From Pseudomonadota bacterium (GTDB taxonomy: Bacteria; Pseudomonadota; Gammaproteobacteria; Burkholderiales; Burkholderiaceae_C): a DNA stretch of 40,057 bases. Made by a program: the position numbers and the translations under genes. Numbering within the stretch: the first letter of the stretch is position 1; every line of letters starts with the position of its first letter. The stretch covers positions 1 through 40,057 of the forward strand of contig JAEZLX010000152.1 in the NCBI GenBank assembly GCA_023415035.1. The letters are read 5' to 3'. The notes beneath the pieces are model-generated. The model did not search any database. It saw only the letters and a list, made by a program, of their open reading frames with translations, and was not told the origin of the DNA. This document shows positions 33,476 to 40,057 of the stretch, piece after piece.

Positions 33476-34468
33476 ATGAACCGATCCGACCATCATCACG
33501 ACCGATCCCGTCTGACGCCGGCCATGCAGGGCCTGCTCGATCGCATCGAGCGAGCCGGCCACCCGCCAACGCATGCGCTGCCACCCGATCAGGCCCGGCA
33601 GGCCTATGAGAAGGCCGCCGGTGTGCTGGACATCCCGGCCGCCGAACTGGGCCGGGTGGAAGACCTGGCCATTCCCGCGCGTGACGGGCACACGCTGCCC
33701 GCGCGCCTGTATGCCGCCCGCCATGCAGCGGGCGATCCGCTGCCGGTGCTGCTGTACTTTCATGGAGGCGGTTTCACCATCGGCAGCGTGGCCACACACG
33801 AGCGGCTGGCGCGGCGCCTGGCCGAGCTTTCCTGCGGTGCGGTGGTGTCGGTGGACTACCGGCTGGCCCCCGAATGGAAGTTCCCCACGGCGGTGGAAGA
33901 CGCCTGGGACAGCCTGGCCTGGCTGCGGGAGCGGGGCGCTTCGCTGGGACTGGACACCGCACGCATTGCCGTCGGCGGGGACAGCGCGGGCGGCACGCTG
34001 AGCATCGTGACTGCCCTTGCGGCCCGCGACGCCGGCTGGCCGCTGTCCTTGCAGCTGCTGTTCTACCCCGGCTGCATCGGGCACCAGGACACGGGGTCGC
34101 ATCGCCGCTATGCCTCGGGATTCCTGCTGGGCGAGGCGGATATCAGCTACTTCTTCGGGCACTACCTGCGCAGCCCCGAAGACCGCAAGGACTGGCGATT
34201 CGCCCCACTGGACGGGCGCGACGATGATGGCCGCGAGCGCGATTTCGATGGCGTCGCACCTGCCTGGCTGGGACTAGCCGAATGCGATCCCCTGGTGGAC
34301 GAGGGCATGGCCTATGCCGATCGCCTGCGCATGGCCGGCGTTGCGGTCGATCTGGACATCTACGAGGGTGTCGTGCATGGTTTCATCCAGTTCGGCCGGG
34401 CCATTCCACAAGCCCGCCAGGCGCACGAAGATGCAGCGCAGGCCCTGCGCCGCGCGTGGGGTATCTGA
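33476..34468 (+). CDS. Alpha/beta hydrolase of the hormone-sensitive-lipase (type IV esterase) family
   Basis: A 330-residue cytoplasmic carboxylesterase-type enzyme. The oxyanion-hole motif HGGGF (residues 96-100), the block DYRLAPEWKFPTAVEDAW, the nucleophile elbow GGDSAGG with Ser170, the acid in AECDPLVDEG and the base in EGVVHGFIQF make a complete triad. The short-chain ester substrate is unknown. ATG 33476 gives the usual helical cap start, but no Shine-Dalgarno is visible before it, so the start is less certain than the domain call. It is divergent from the alcohol dehydrogenase. The pair could handle an alcohol released by ester hydrolysis, which is only an inference from adjacency. 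Confidence 0.9.
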   Translation: MNRSDHHHDRSRLTPAMQGLLDRIERAGHPPTHALPPDQARQAYEKAAGVLDIPAAELGRVEDLAIPARDGHTLPARLYAARHAAGDPLPVLLYFHGGGFTIGSVATHERLARRLAELSCGAVVSVDYRLAPEWKFPTAVEDAWDSLAWLRERGASLGLDTARIAVGGDSAGGTLSIVTALAARDAGWPLSLQLLFYPGCIGHQDTGSHRRYASGFLLGEADISYFFGHYLRSPEDRKDWRFAPLDGRDDDGRERDFDGVAPAWLGLAECDPLVDEGMAYADRLRMAGVAVDLDIYEGVVHGFIQFGRAIPQARQAHEDAAQALRRAWGI

Positions 34469-34621
34469 GCTGTCTGCAGCGCTTTTCCTACTGCAGTCTG
34501 CCGACACCACGGACACGGCACCGCCCGATCAGCATCACGCGCCTTGGTGACCACGCGCGATGCCGGCTGACGCTATGCTTCGTGCCACGAAACTTCAGTC
34601 CTAAAGCAACAAGGAGACAAC

Positions 34622-35503
34622 ATGCCCGCCGGCCTGCAGCGATCCGACTTCCGCTTTTTCCACCGCCTGCGCGTGCGCTGGGCCGAGGTGGACATGCAGA
34701 AGATCGTCTTCAATGCCCACTACCTGATGTACTTCGACACGGCCATCGCCGACTACTGGCGTGCACTGGCCCTGCCTTACGAGGCGGCCATGCACCAGCT
34801 GGAAGGTGACCTGTTCGTGGTCAAGGCGACGGTGGAGTTCCATGCCTCGGCCCGCATCGACGACCGTCTGGATGTGGCCATGAAGTGCAGCCGCATCGGC
34901 AATTCCTCCATGGTTTTCACCGGCGCGATCTTCCGTGACGAACAGCATCTGATCAGCGGGGATATCGTCTATGTATTCGCCGATCCGGTGACGCAGACCT
35001 CCCGCACGGTGCCCGCGGCGCTGCGCGAGGTGCTCCAGGGCTACGAGGCGGGCGAGGCGATGCTGCAGGTGCAGACAGGGGACTGGTCTTCGCTGGGCGA
35101 AGATGCCCGGGCCGTGCGGCAAGCCGTGTTCGTCGAGGAGCAACGCATTCCGCACGAGCTGGAGGCCGATGCCGAGGATGCCGGCGCGGTTCACGTGGTG
35201 GCCCGAAACCGGCTGGGCATGCCGGTGGGCACGGGGCGTCTGTTGCCTGCCAACGCCAATGGCGACGCGCAGGTTGGCCGCGTCGCGGTGGACCGCGTGC
35301 TGCGCGGAGGTCAGATCGGGCGCACGGTGATGCAGGCGCTGGAAGATGCGGCCAAGGCAAGGGGTGACCGGCGAATTGTGCTTCATGCCCAGCGCAGTGC
35401 GATGCCGTTCTATGCCCGGCTGGGCTACCAGCGCGTCGGCGAGCCGTTCGAGGAGGCAGGCATCCCGCACCAGGAGATGGTCAAGTCGCTGCAGCCTTCG
35501 TGA
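34622..35503 (+). CDS. Fused YbgC-type acyl-CoA thioesterase and GNAT acetyltransferase
   Basis: One 293-residue frame holds two domains. Residues 1-135 are a hotdog thioesterase: VRWAEVDMQKIVFNAHYLMY, with the Asp that is catalytic in YbgC/FadM, then DLFVVKATVEFHASARIDD and RIGNSSMVFTGAIF. Residues 150-293 are a GNAT domain close to ElaA: AVRQAVFVEEQRIPHELEAD, the acetyl-CoA-binding strand-helix GRVAVDRVLRGGQIGRTVMQ, and HAQRSAMPFYARLGYQRVGE. AAGGAGA 5 nt before ATG 34622 fixes the start. No stop or frameshift lies between the domains, so it is a genuine fusion. The thioesterase may supply or remove acyl groups and the GNAT may transfer them. Known YbgC proteins sit beside tol-pal; here there is no such context. 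Confidence 0.9.
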   Translation: MPAGLQRSDFRFFHRLRVRWAEVDMQKIVFNAHYLMYFDTAIADYWRALALPYEAAMHQLEGDLFVVKATVEFHASARIDDRLDVAMKCSRIGNSSMVFTGAIFRDEQHLISGDIVYVFADPVTQTSRTVPAALREVLQGYEAGEAMLQVQTGDWSSLGEDARAVRQAVFVEEQRIPHELEADAEDAGAVHVVARNRLGMPVGTGRLLPANANGDAQVGRVAVDRVLRGGQIGRTVMQALEDAAKARGDRRIVLHAQRSAMPFYARLGYQRVGEPFEEAGIPHQEMVKSLQPS

Positions 35504-35530
35504 GCGGCCGGCGCGCCGGAGCGGCCGGGT

Positions 35531-36385
35531 TCATCCCCAGCTGATCTGTTGCGTGCGCGGCGGGTGCGCAGTCCAGCGGTGTCGTAGTGCTCCGGTCGGG
35601 GCCGGATGCGTCCATTCGCTCAGCAGCAGCTGCGGGCTGGAACCGGTGAATGGGCGGACACGTGCGACCAGGCTGCTGCGCGTGCCGTAGCCGCGCTCGG
35701 GCATGTCCACGAAGGGGCTGGACAGGCCCCGTTCCATGTCCGCAGGAACACCGGTGTCGGGCTGCTCGTTCGGCAGCGCATGGGTCGCGTCGGCCAGCGC
35801 CGTGGTCAGGCGCGCCAATGCCGCTTCCTCGCCGTCAGGGCCGGTCAGCGCACGTTGCAAGGCCCGCTTGAGGCGCAAGGTCTTGGGCCAGGGCGTGTCC
35901 AGCGCGGCGTTGGACAGGCCATACACACCGGGTGTCAGCGCGCGACAGTGCAGGCGCGCTGATGCTGTTTCGCCGTGTGGCGCCTCGGGCGGCCGGTTGC
36001 TGAACCAGGCCCACTGTCCGGAACGGATATCGCCCACCACCAGGTTGAAGCCGCCGTAGCTGGACGGTTCGATCTGGCCGGTCAGCTGCTCCAGGCTCAG
36101 CCGTCCGGCCAGCCACCGGATGGGCAGTTCGCCCCGGCTGCGCTGGCCGGTGGCGTTGCGGGCGCTGCGCACGTTCGTCAGCATCGCGACACGACCGTTG
36201 TCGGCAAAGCCCAGCCAGGTGCCACCGTCGCGCAGGTCGCGGCCGGCCCAGACGGTCGCGTTGCCGCACGGCGTGGTCCACGGGTGCAGCGGCGCCGTCG
36301 GGCGCTCGAAGAACTCGTCGCGGTTGCTGGCGACCAGCAGCGGGCATTCGGGGTGCGAGCCGATGGCAAAGGCGATCAGGCACAT
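35531..36385 (-). CDS. NRDE family protein (TANGO2-like)
   Basis: A 284-residue protein of the NRDE/TANGO2 family, named for a motif seen here as VASNRDEFFERPT. Other family landmarks are the N-terminal MCLIAF with Cys2 exposed after Met removal, WAGRDLRDGGTWLGF, VAMLTNVR, SRGELPIRWL, YGGFNLVVGD, GVYGLSNA and TRSSLVARV. The Cys2 start suggests an N-terminal nucleophile fold, but activity is unproven; animal TANGO2 is linked to heme and lipid handling. ATG 36385 is used because it places Cys at position 2; the longer frame to 36520 overlaps ygfZ. It follows ygfZ by 16 nt and is probably co-transcribed with it. Confidence 0.92.
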   Translation of the reverse strand: MCLIAFAIGSHPECPLLVASNRDEFFERPTAPLHPWTTPCGNATVWAGRDLRDGGTWLGFADNGRVAMLTNVRSARNATGQRSRGELPIRWLAGRLSLEQLTGQIEPSSYGGFNLVVGDIRSGQWAWFSNRPPEAPHGETASARLHCRALTPGVYGLSNAALDTPWPKTLRLKRALQRALTGPDGEEAALARLTTALADATHALPNEQPDTGVPADMERGLSSPFVDMPERGYGTRSSLVARVRPFTGSSPQLLLSEWTHPAPTGALRHRWTAHPPRTQQISWG

Positions 36386-36401
36386 GCCGGTGGAGGTGCG
36401 T

Positions 36402-37355
36402 TCAGATGTCTTCGAGCAGGGGATAGGGCAGGGGCAGCAGTTGCAGCGCCTGGCCGTCAGGGCGGCCCAGATGCAGGCTGCCATCCTCGGCGGCGCGGGT
36501 CTGCATGGACACCAGCACATGCCAGCCGCCCTGCGGCGCGGGTGCGCCAGCGGCGACGGTGCCCGCGGGCTGCTCGGTGTCGCTGCTGTGGAACACGTCC
36601 TGACCGACCGTGGCGGGGCCTGCCGTGGCCGCCAGATAGGTACGGCGCTTGAGCGTTCCGCGGAACTGGCTGCGCGCCACCACCTCCTGCCCGGGGTAGC
36701 AGCCCTTCTTGAAGTTCACGCCACCCACCGACTCGTAATTGAGCATCTGCGGCACGAAGGCTTCCACCAGCGGGGTGGTGACCATGGCCACGCCGCTAAT
36801 GACCTCCAGCCAGCGCCAGAGGGCGGCGTCCAGTTCTGGGCCGACGGGTGCGGCATGGCCGGCCGGCGCCACCCAGAGGCTGCGCGGCAGGCCGGCAGCG
36901 GGGTAGAGACCCACCCGCAGCACGCCATCCGGTGCAGCCAGGATCTGCCAGGGCTCGCCGGCGGGCGCGGCACTGCCACCGGCCTGGCCCCAGAGTTCGA
37001 ACTCGGCGCTGGCGTCATCAAGCTTGGCCTTGGCGCGCAGCACGAACATCGACAGGCGTTTGAGCGTGGCAGGCAGGATGTCGCGAGGGCAGACGAGCAG
37101 GACCTCGTCGGCAGCGCGCTTGATGCCGATCATGCTCGCCAGCATCCGGCCCTTGGCAGAACAATAGGCGGCCAGTCTCGCCCCCGGCACCCCCAGCAGG
37201 CTGAAGTCCTGCGTGAGCTGGCCGTGGAGGAATGGCACGGCATCGCCGCCGCGGGCACGGATCACGCCCAGGTCGTCGAGGCGCACGACCCCATCAGGCT
37301 GTGGCGTTGGCAGGACGGGCAGGGCAGTGGCGAAATTCGGTGTGGTATCGGACAT
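36402..37355 (-). CDS. ygfZ: Folate-binding tRNA-modifying / Fe-S maintenance protein YgfZ
   Basis: YgfZ (GcvT-like, IBA57 homologue) binds tetrahydrofolate and supports certain iron-sulfur enzymes such as MiaB. The 317-residue product has the diagnostic KGCYPGQEVVAR motif with the functional Cys, preceded by MLNYESVGGVNF, plus an N-terminal FLHGQLTQDFSLL and CSAKGRMLASM. ATG 37355 is preferred to an ATG at 37406 that adds 17 unlike residues. It leads a two-gene unit with the NRDE gene and is divergent from mltG, an arrangement common in Burkholderiales. Nearby bolA also serves iron-sulfur metabolism, but the two are not in one operon. Confidence 0.95.
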   Translation of the reverse strand: MSDTTPNFATALPVLPTPQPDGVVRLDDLGVIRARGGDAVPFLHGQLTQDFSLLGVPGARLAAYCSAKGRMLASMIGIKRAADEVLLVCPRDILPATLKRLSMFVLRAKAKLDDASAEFELWGQAGGSAAPAGEPWQILAAPDGVLRVGLYPAAGLPRSLWVAPAGHAAPVGPELDAALWRWLEVISGVAMVTTPLVEAFVPQMLNYESVGGVNFKKGCYPGQEVVARSQFRGTLKRRTYLAATAGPATVGQDVFHSSDTEQPAGTVAAGAPAPQGGWHVLVSMQTRAAEDGSLHLGRPDGQALQLLPLPYPLLEDI

Positions 37356-37493
37356 GACTTCTGGCCAGTGTGACGTTTCAGCGGACTGAATCTGGTCGAT
37401 TATCATGCCGGGTCGCCGGCGCGCCCTGCGTGGTTCCAGGTTTCCCTTGTCGCTTCACCGCTTTCTGCTGCCACGGCGGCCCGCTTGCTGTCC

Positions 37494-38501
37494 ATGCGTT
37501 TCATCCTTTCGCTGATTCTGACCCTCGTGATGCTGGCGGTGGCCGCGGCGGGTGGCGTGCTCTGGTGGCTGGATCAGCCCATCGGACTCAGGCCCGGCGT
37601 GGCGGCCGAGCCGGCGCCCGAATTCAGCATTGAACCCGGCAGTTCGGCCAGGACGGCCGCGCGGCGCATTGAGGCAGCCGGTGCCAACGTGCCCGCGCTG
37701 GCGCTGCATGCCTGGTTCCGCCTTTCGGGCCGTGCGCAGGCCATCCAGGCCGGTACCTACGCACTGTCGCCTGGCCTGACGCCACGCACCCTGCTGGACC
37801 GTCTGGTCCGGGGGGAACAGGCCCTGCGCAGCATCACCCTGGTGGAAGGCTGGACCTTCCGCGACGTACTGGCCGCGCTGCAGGCGTCGCCACATCTGTC
37901 ACAGGATCTGAAAGACCTGACTCCGGCGCAGATCATGGAGCGCATCGGCCAGCCGGGTGTCCACCCCGAGGGCCGGTTCTTCCCGGACACCTACCGCGTG
38001 GCCCGCAACACGCCGGTTTCCACGGTACTGAAGCAGGCCGCGCAGGCCATGCAGCGCCGGCTGGAGCAGGCCTGGGAGCAACGCCATCCGGGCAGCCCGC
38101 TGAAGTCGCCCCACGACGCGCTCATCCTGGCCAGCATCATCGAAAAGGAAACCGGTGCCAGTGCCGACCGGGGCATGATCTCGGGCGTTTTTTCCAACCG
38201 CCTGCGCATCGGCATGCGACTGCAGACCGATCCCTCTGTCATTTACGGTCTGGGCACCAGTTTCGACGGCAACCTGCGCAAGATCCACCTGCAGACCGAC
38301 GGCCCCTACAACACCTACATGCGCGCCGGGCTGCCACCCACACCCATTGCCATGCCCGGTTGGGCCTCGCTGCTCGCCGCCGTCCAGCCCGCGCAGACCC
38401 GGGCGCTGTACTTCGTGGCACGGGGCGACGGCAGCAGCCACTTCAGCGAAACGCTGGACGAGCACAACGAGGCGGTTCGCCGCTACATCCTGCGGCGTTG
38501 A
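37494..38501 (+). CDS. mltG: Endolytic murein transglycosylase MltG
   Basis: MltG cleaves nascent peptidoglycan glycan strands near the inner membrane and so sets strand length. The 335-residue product has an N-terminal membrane helix (FILSLILTLVMLAVAAAGGV), a LysM-like region (about residues 50-110) and the YceG catalytic domain. The catalytic Glu is Glu217 in ASIIEKETGA, at the position expected from E. coli Glu218. Further landmarks are FSNRLRIGMRLQTDPSVIYG and PYNTYMRAGLPPTPIAMPG. ATG 37494 is preferred over the TTG three codons earlier. The gene is followed 26 nt later by tmk; mltG-tmk-holB is a conserved proteobacterial cluster. Confidence 0.96.
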   Translation: MRFILSLILTLVMLAVAAAGGVLWWLDQPIGLRPGVAAEPAPEFSIEPGSSARTAARRIEAAGANVPALALHAWFRLSGRAQAIQAGTYALSPGLTPRTLLDRLVRGEQALRSITLVEGWTFRDVLAALQASPHLSQDLKDLTPAQIMERIGQPGVHPEGRFFPDTYRVARNTPVSTVLKQAAQAMQRRLEQAWEQRHPGSPLKSPHDALILASIIEKETGASADRGMISGVFSNRLRIGMRLQTDPSVIYGLGTSFDGNLRKIHLQTDGPYNTYMRAGLPPTPIAMPGWASLLAAVQPAQTRALYFVARGDGSSHFSETLDEHNEAVRRYILRR

Positions 38502-38527
38502 CGCCCCCTGATATATCCTCCCGAAGC

Positions 38528-39193
38528 ATGACCACTTCGTCGCAAGGCTTGTTCATCACGTTCGAAGGCATCGATGGTGCCGGCAAGTCCACGCACATAG
38601 TGCGCCTGGCCGATGCCTTCCGCGCGGCGGGACGGACCGTGGTGCTGACTCGCGAGCCCGGCGGCACGCCGCTGGCCGAAAAGCTTCGCGCGCTGGTTCT
38701 CAATGACGCCATGGACCCGCTGAGCGAGGCCCTGCTGATGTTCGCGGCCCGGCGCGACCACCTGATGCAGGTCATCGAGCCTGCCCTGGCGCGGGGCGAG
38801 GTGGTGTTGTGCGACCGATTCACGGACGCCACCTTTGCCTATCAGGGCTACGGGCGGGGGTTCGATCTGCAGGTGCTCTCGGCCCTGGAAAGCTGGGTCC
38901 AGCAAACCCCGGCGGTGGCCGGTGGCGTGCGCCAGCCGGACCTGACCGTCTGGTTTGACCTGCCGCCCGAGGTGGCCGCGGCACGCCTGGCGCAGGCGCG
39001 AACGCCCGACCGCTTCGAGGCGCTGCCGCTGGAATTCTTCACCCGTGTGACACATGGCTACGGCCAGCGGATGGCGGCCGCGCCCGGCCGTTTCGCGCGC
39101 ATTGGCGCCGACCAGCCGCTGGAAGCCGTCTGGGCCGATGTGCGGGCCGCCTTCGTGGCCCGCGGCTGGATTGACGGAGGCAGGACAGCGTGA
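38528..39193 (+). CDS. tmk: Thymidylate kinase
   Basis: Phosphorylates dTMP to dTDP for DNA synthesis. The 221-residue product has the P-loop FEGIDGAGKST (about residues 12-22) and LTREPGGTPLAEKLR. The DRF motif in VVLCDRFTDATFAYQGYGRG and the lid region LAQARTPDRFE complete the fold. ATG 38528 gives the standard N-terminus; the frame is open upstream inside mltG but has no family sequence there. The stop overlaps the holB GTG start by 4 nt (GTGA), indicating translational coupling. Confidence 0.97.
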   Translation: MTTSSQGLFITFEGIDGAGKSTHIVRLADAFRAAGRTVVLTREPGGTPLAEKLRALVLNDAMDPLSEALLMFAARRDHLMQVIEPALARGEVVLCDRFTDATFAYQGYGRGFDLQVLSALESWVQQTPAVAGGVRQPDLTVWFDLPPEVAAARLAQARTPDRFEALPLEFFTRVTHGYGQRMAAAPGRFARIGADQPLEAVWADVRAAFVARGWIDGGRTA

Positions 39194-40057
39194 GCGCGCC
39201 GGATCCGGGACTGGCGCCGTGGCTGCAGCGGCAGCTGGCGCACCTGTTGGCCCAGCGCGGGCATGCCCTGTTGCTGGCCGGGCCCTCCGGTCTGGGCCAA
39301 TACGACCTGGCGCTGGCGCTGGCCCGTGCCTGGCTGTGCGAAGCGCCCACGCCCCACGGCGCCTGTGGTTCCTGCGCCAGCTGCCACGCCATCGACGTGC
39401 GCACCCATGCGGACCTGTGCGTCCTGATGCCCGAGACCGTGTCGCTGGACATGGGTTGGCCGCTCGACGAGTCGGCCCAGAAGGACATCGACGACAAGAA
39501 ACGCAAGCCCAGCAAGTTCATCCGGGTCGAGGCCACGCGGCAGGCCGTTTCGTTTGCGCAGATCACCCATGCACGGGGACGGGGCAAGGTCGTGCTGGTG
39601 TTTCCGGCCGAGCGCATGAACGTCGAATCGGCCAACACGCTGCTCAAGACACTGGAAGAGCCGGTCGGCGAGGTGCGCTTCGTGCTGGCGACCGAAGCGG
39701 TGCACCAGCTGCTGCCGACCATTCGCAGCCGCTGCCAGATGCATGTGCTGACGTGGCCCGACCCGCCAGAGGCCATTGCGTGGTTGAGGCAATCCGCACT
39801 GGCGCAGGGACTGAAGACCATCACGTCCGACGAGGACGCCGCCCTCTGGCTGCGCGCGGCGGGCGGGCGCCCTAGCGATGCGCTGGCACTGGCCTCGCTG
39901 GGACTGCGTGCCGAGCTGTGGGACAAGCTCCCCGCCGACATCGCGCGTGGCGACTGGGCCACGATCGCAGACTGGACACCTGCCCAACAGCTGGACACGC
40001 TGCAAAAGCTCTGCCACGATCTGCAATCGGTGACGTCCGGTGGCCATGCCCGCTATT
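39190..40057 (+). CDS. holB: DNA polymerase III subunit delta' (3' partial)
   Basis: Delta' is part of the clamp loader that places the beta sliding clamp on DNA. The frame opens at GTG 39190, overlapping the tmk stop, and stays open to the window end (289 codons; a full protein is around 330-350). It has the degenerate P-loop of delta' (LLLAGPSGLGQYDLALALA, with Gln where ATPases have Lys). A Cys-rich zinc module follows (GACGSCASCHAIDVRTHADL), then a Lys-rich insertion (KDIDDKKRKPSKFIRVE), and AERMNVESANTLLKTLEEP and LLPTIRSRCQ. It closes the visible mltG-tmk-holB unit. Confidence 0.95.
   Translation, partial: MSAPDPGLAPWLQRQLAHLLAQRGHALLLAGPSGLGQYDLALALARAWLCEAPTPHGACGSCASCHAIDVRTHADLCVLMPETVSLDMGWPLDESAQKDIDDKKRKPSKFIRVEATRQAVSFAQITHARGRGKVVLVFPAERMNVESANTLLKTLEEPVGEVRFVLATEAVHQLLPTIRSRCQMHVLTWPDPPEAIAWLRQSALAQGLKTITSDEDAALWLRAAGGRPSDALALASLGLRAELWDKLPADIARGDWATIADWTPAQQLDTLQKLCHDLQSVTSGGHARY

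Noticed and set aside
35504..35530. GC-only palindrome CCGGCGCGCCGG as terminator between convergent genes
   Set aside because: Perfect palindrome without a loop and without any T-tract; more likely incidental in high-GC DNA.
1..40057. CRISPR array, insertion sequence, prophage, toxin-antitoxin or defence island
   Set aside because: No spaced repeats, transposase or integrase motifs, terminal repeats or recognisable defence genes were seen on either strand.

Overview
The window is about 40 kb of high-GC chromosomal DNA from a betaproteobacterium, most likely of the order Burkholderiales. This rests on gene order I recognise from that group (smc-zipA-ligA; map-glnD; yciB-bolA-ppiC; ygfZ divergent from mltG-tmk-holB), on a canonical azurin, and on strongly GC-biased codon use throughout. 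I cannot fix the family or genus. I see no tRNA, rRNA, CRISPR array, insertion sequence or prophage gene. Most of the window is core genome, with a few accessory genes between 21.9 and 35.5 kb.

Layout. Positions 1-6460 hold smc (5' end cut by the window edge), zipA and ligA, which serve chromosome organisation, division and DNA joining. A small exported c-type cytochrome converges on ligA. Positions 7242-13527 form a plus-strand unit: a peptide deformylase followed with almost no gaps by an outer-membrane lipoprotein, a membrane fusion protein and an RND pump, which together make a tripartite efflux system closed by a strong hairpin terminator. The minus strand then carries azurin, glnD (PII uridylyltransferase) and map. 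purL is divergent from map and is followed closely by a phytanoyl-CoA-dioxygenase-like gene and a DUF808 membrane protein. A hemerythrin-like gene with its own promoter comes next, then a decayed minus-strand frame, a small unknown protein and a DUF488 protein.

The 25.4-35.5 kb part holds an RlhA-type U32 protein (23S rRNA hydroxylation), an alpha/beta hydrolase, a class III aminotransferase, a parvulin isomerase with bolA and yciB, a small lipoprotein, an iron-type alcohol dehydrogenase, an HSL-type esterase and a fused thioesterase-acetyltransferase. The last 5 kb holds an NRDE protein, ygfZ, mltG, tmk and the start of holB.

The most notable observations are these. (1) yciB is broken by a single in-frame TAG exactly where homologues have Trp. 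(2) Azurin and the hemerythrin gene, almost 10 kb apart on opposite strands, each have an FNR/ANR-type box placed exactly 22 nt from a -10-like hexamer, the class II geometry. This suggests a shared low-oxygen or nitrogen-oxide regulon. (3) A YbgC thioesterase is fused to a GNAT acetyltransferase. (4) A minus-strand frame at 24.4-24.6 kb appears frameshifted at a run of eight G. (5) The small cytochrome lacks an obvious Met ligand in the usual place. I found no convincing new multi-gene system; the predicted regulon link is the closest thing to one.
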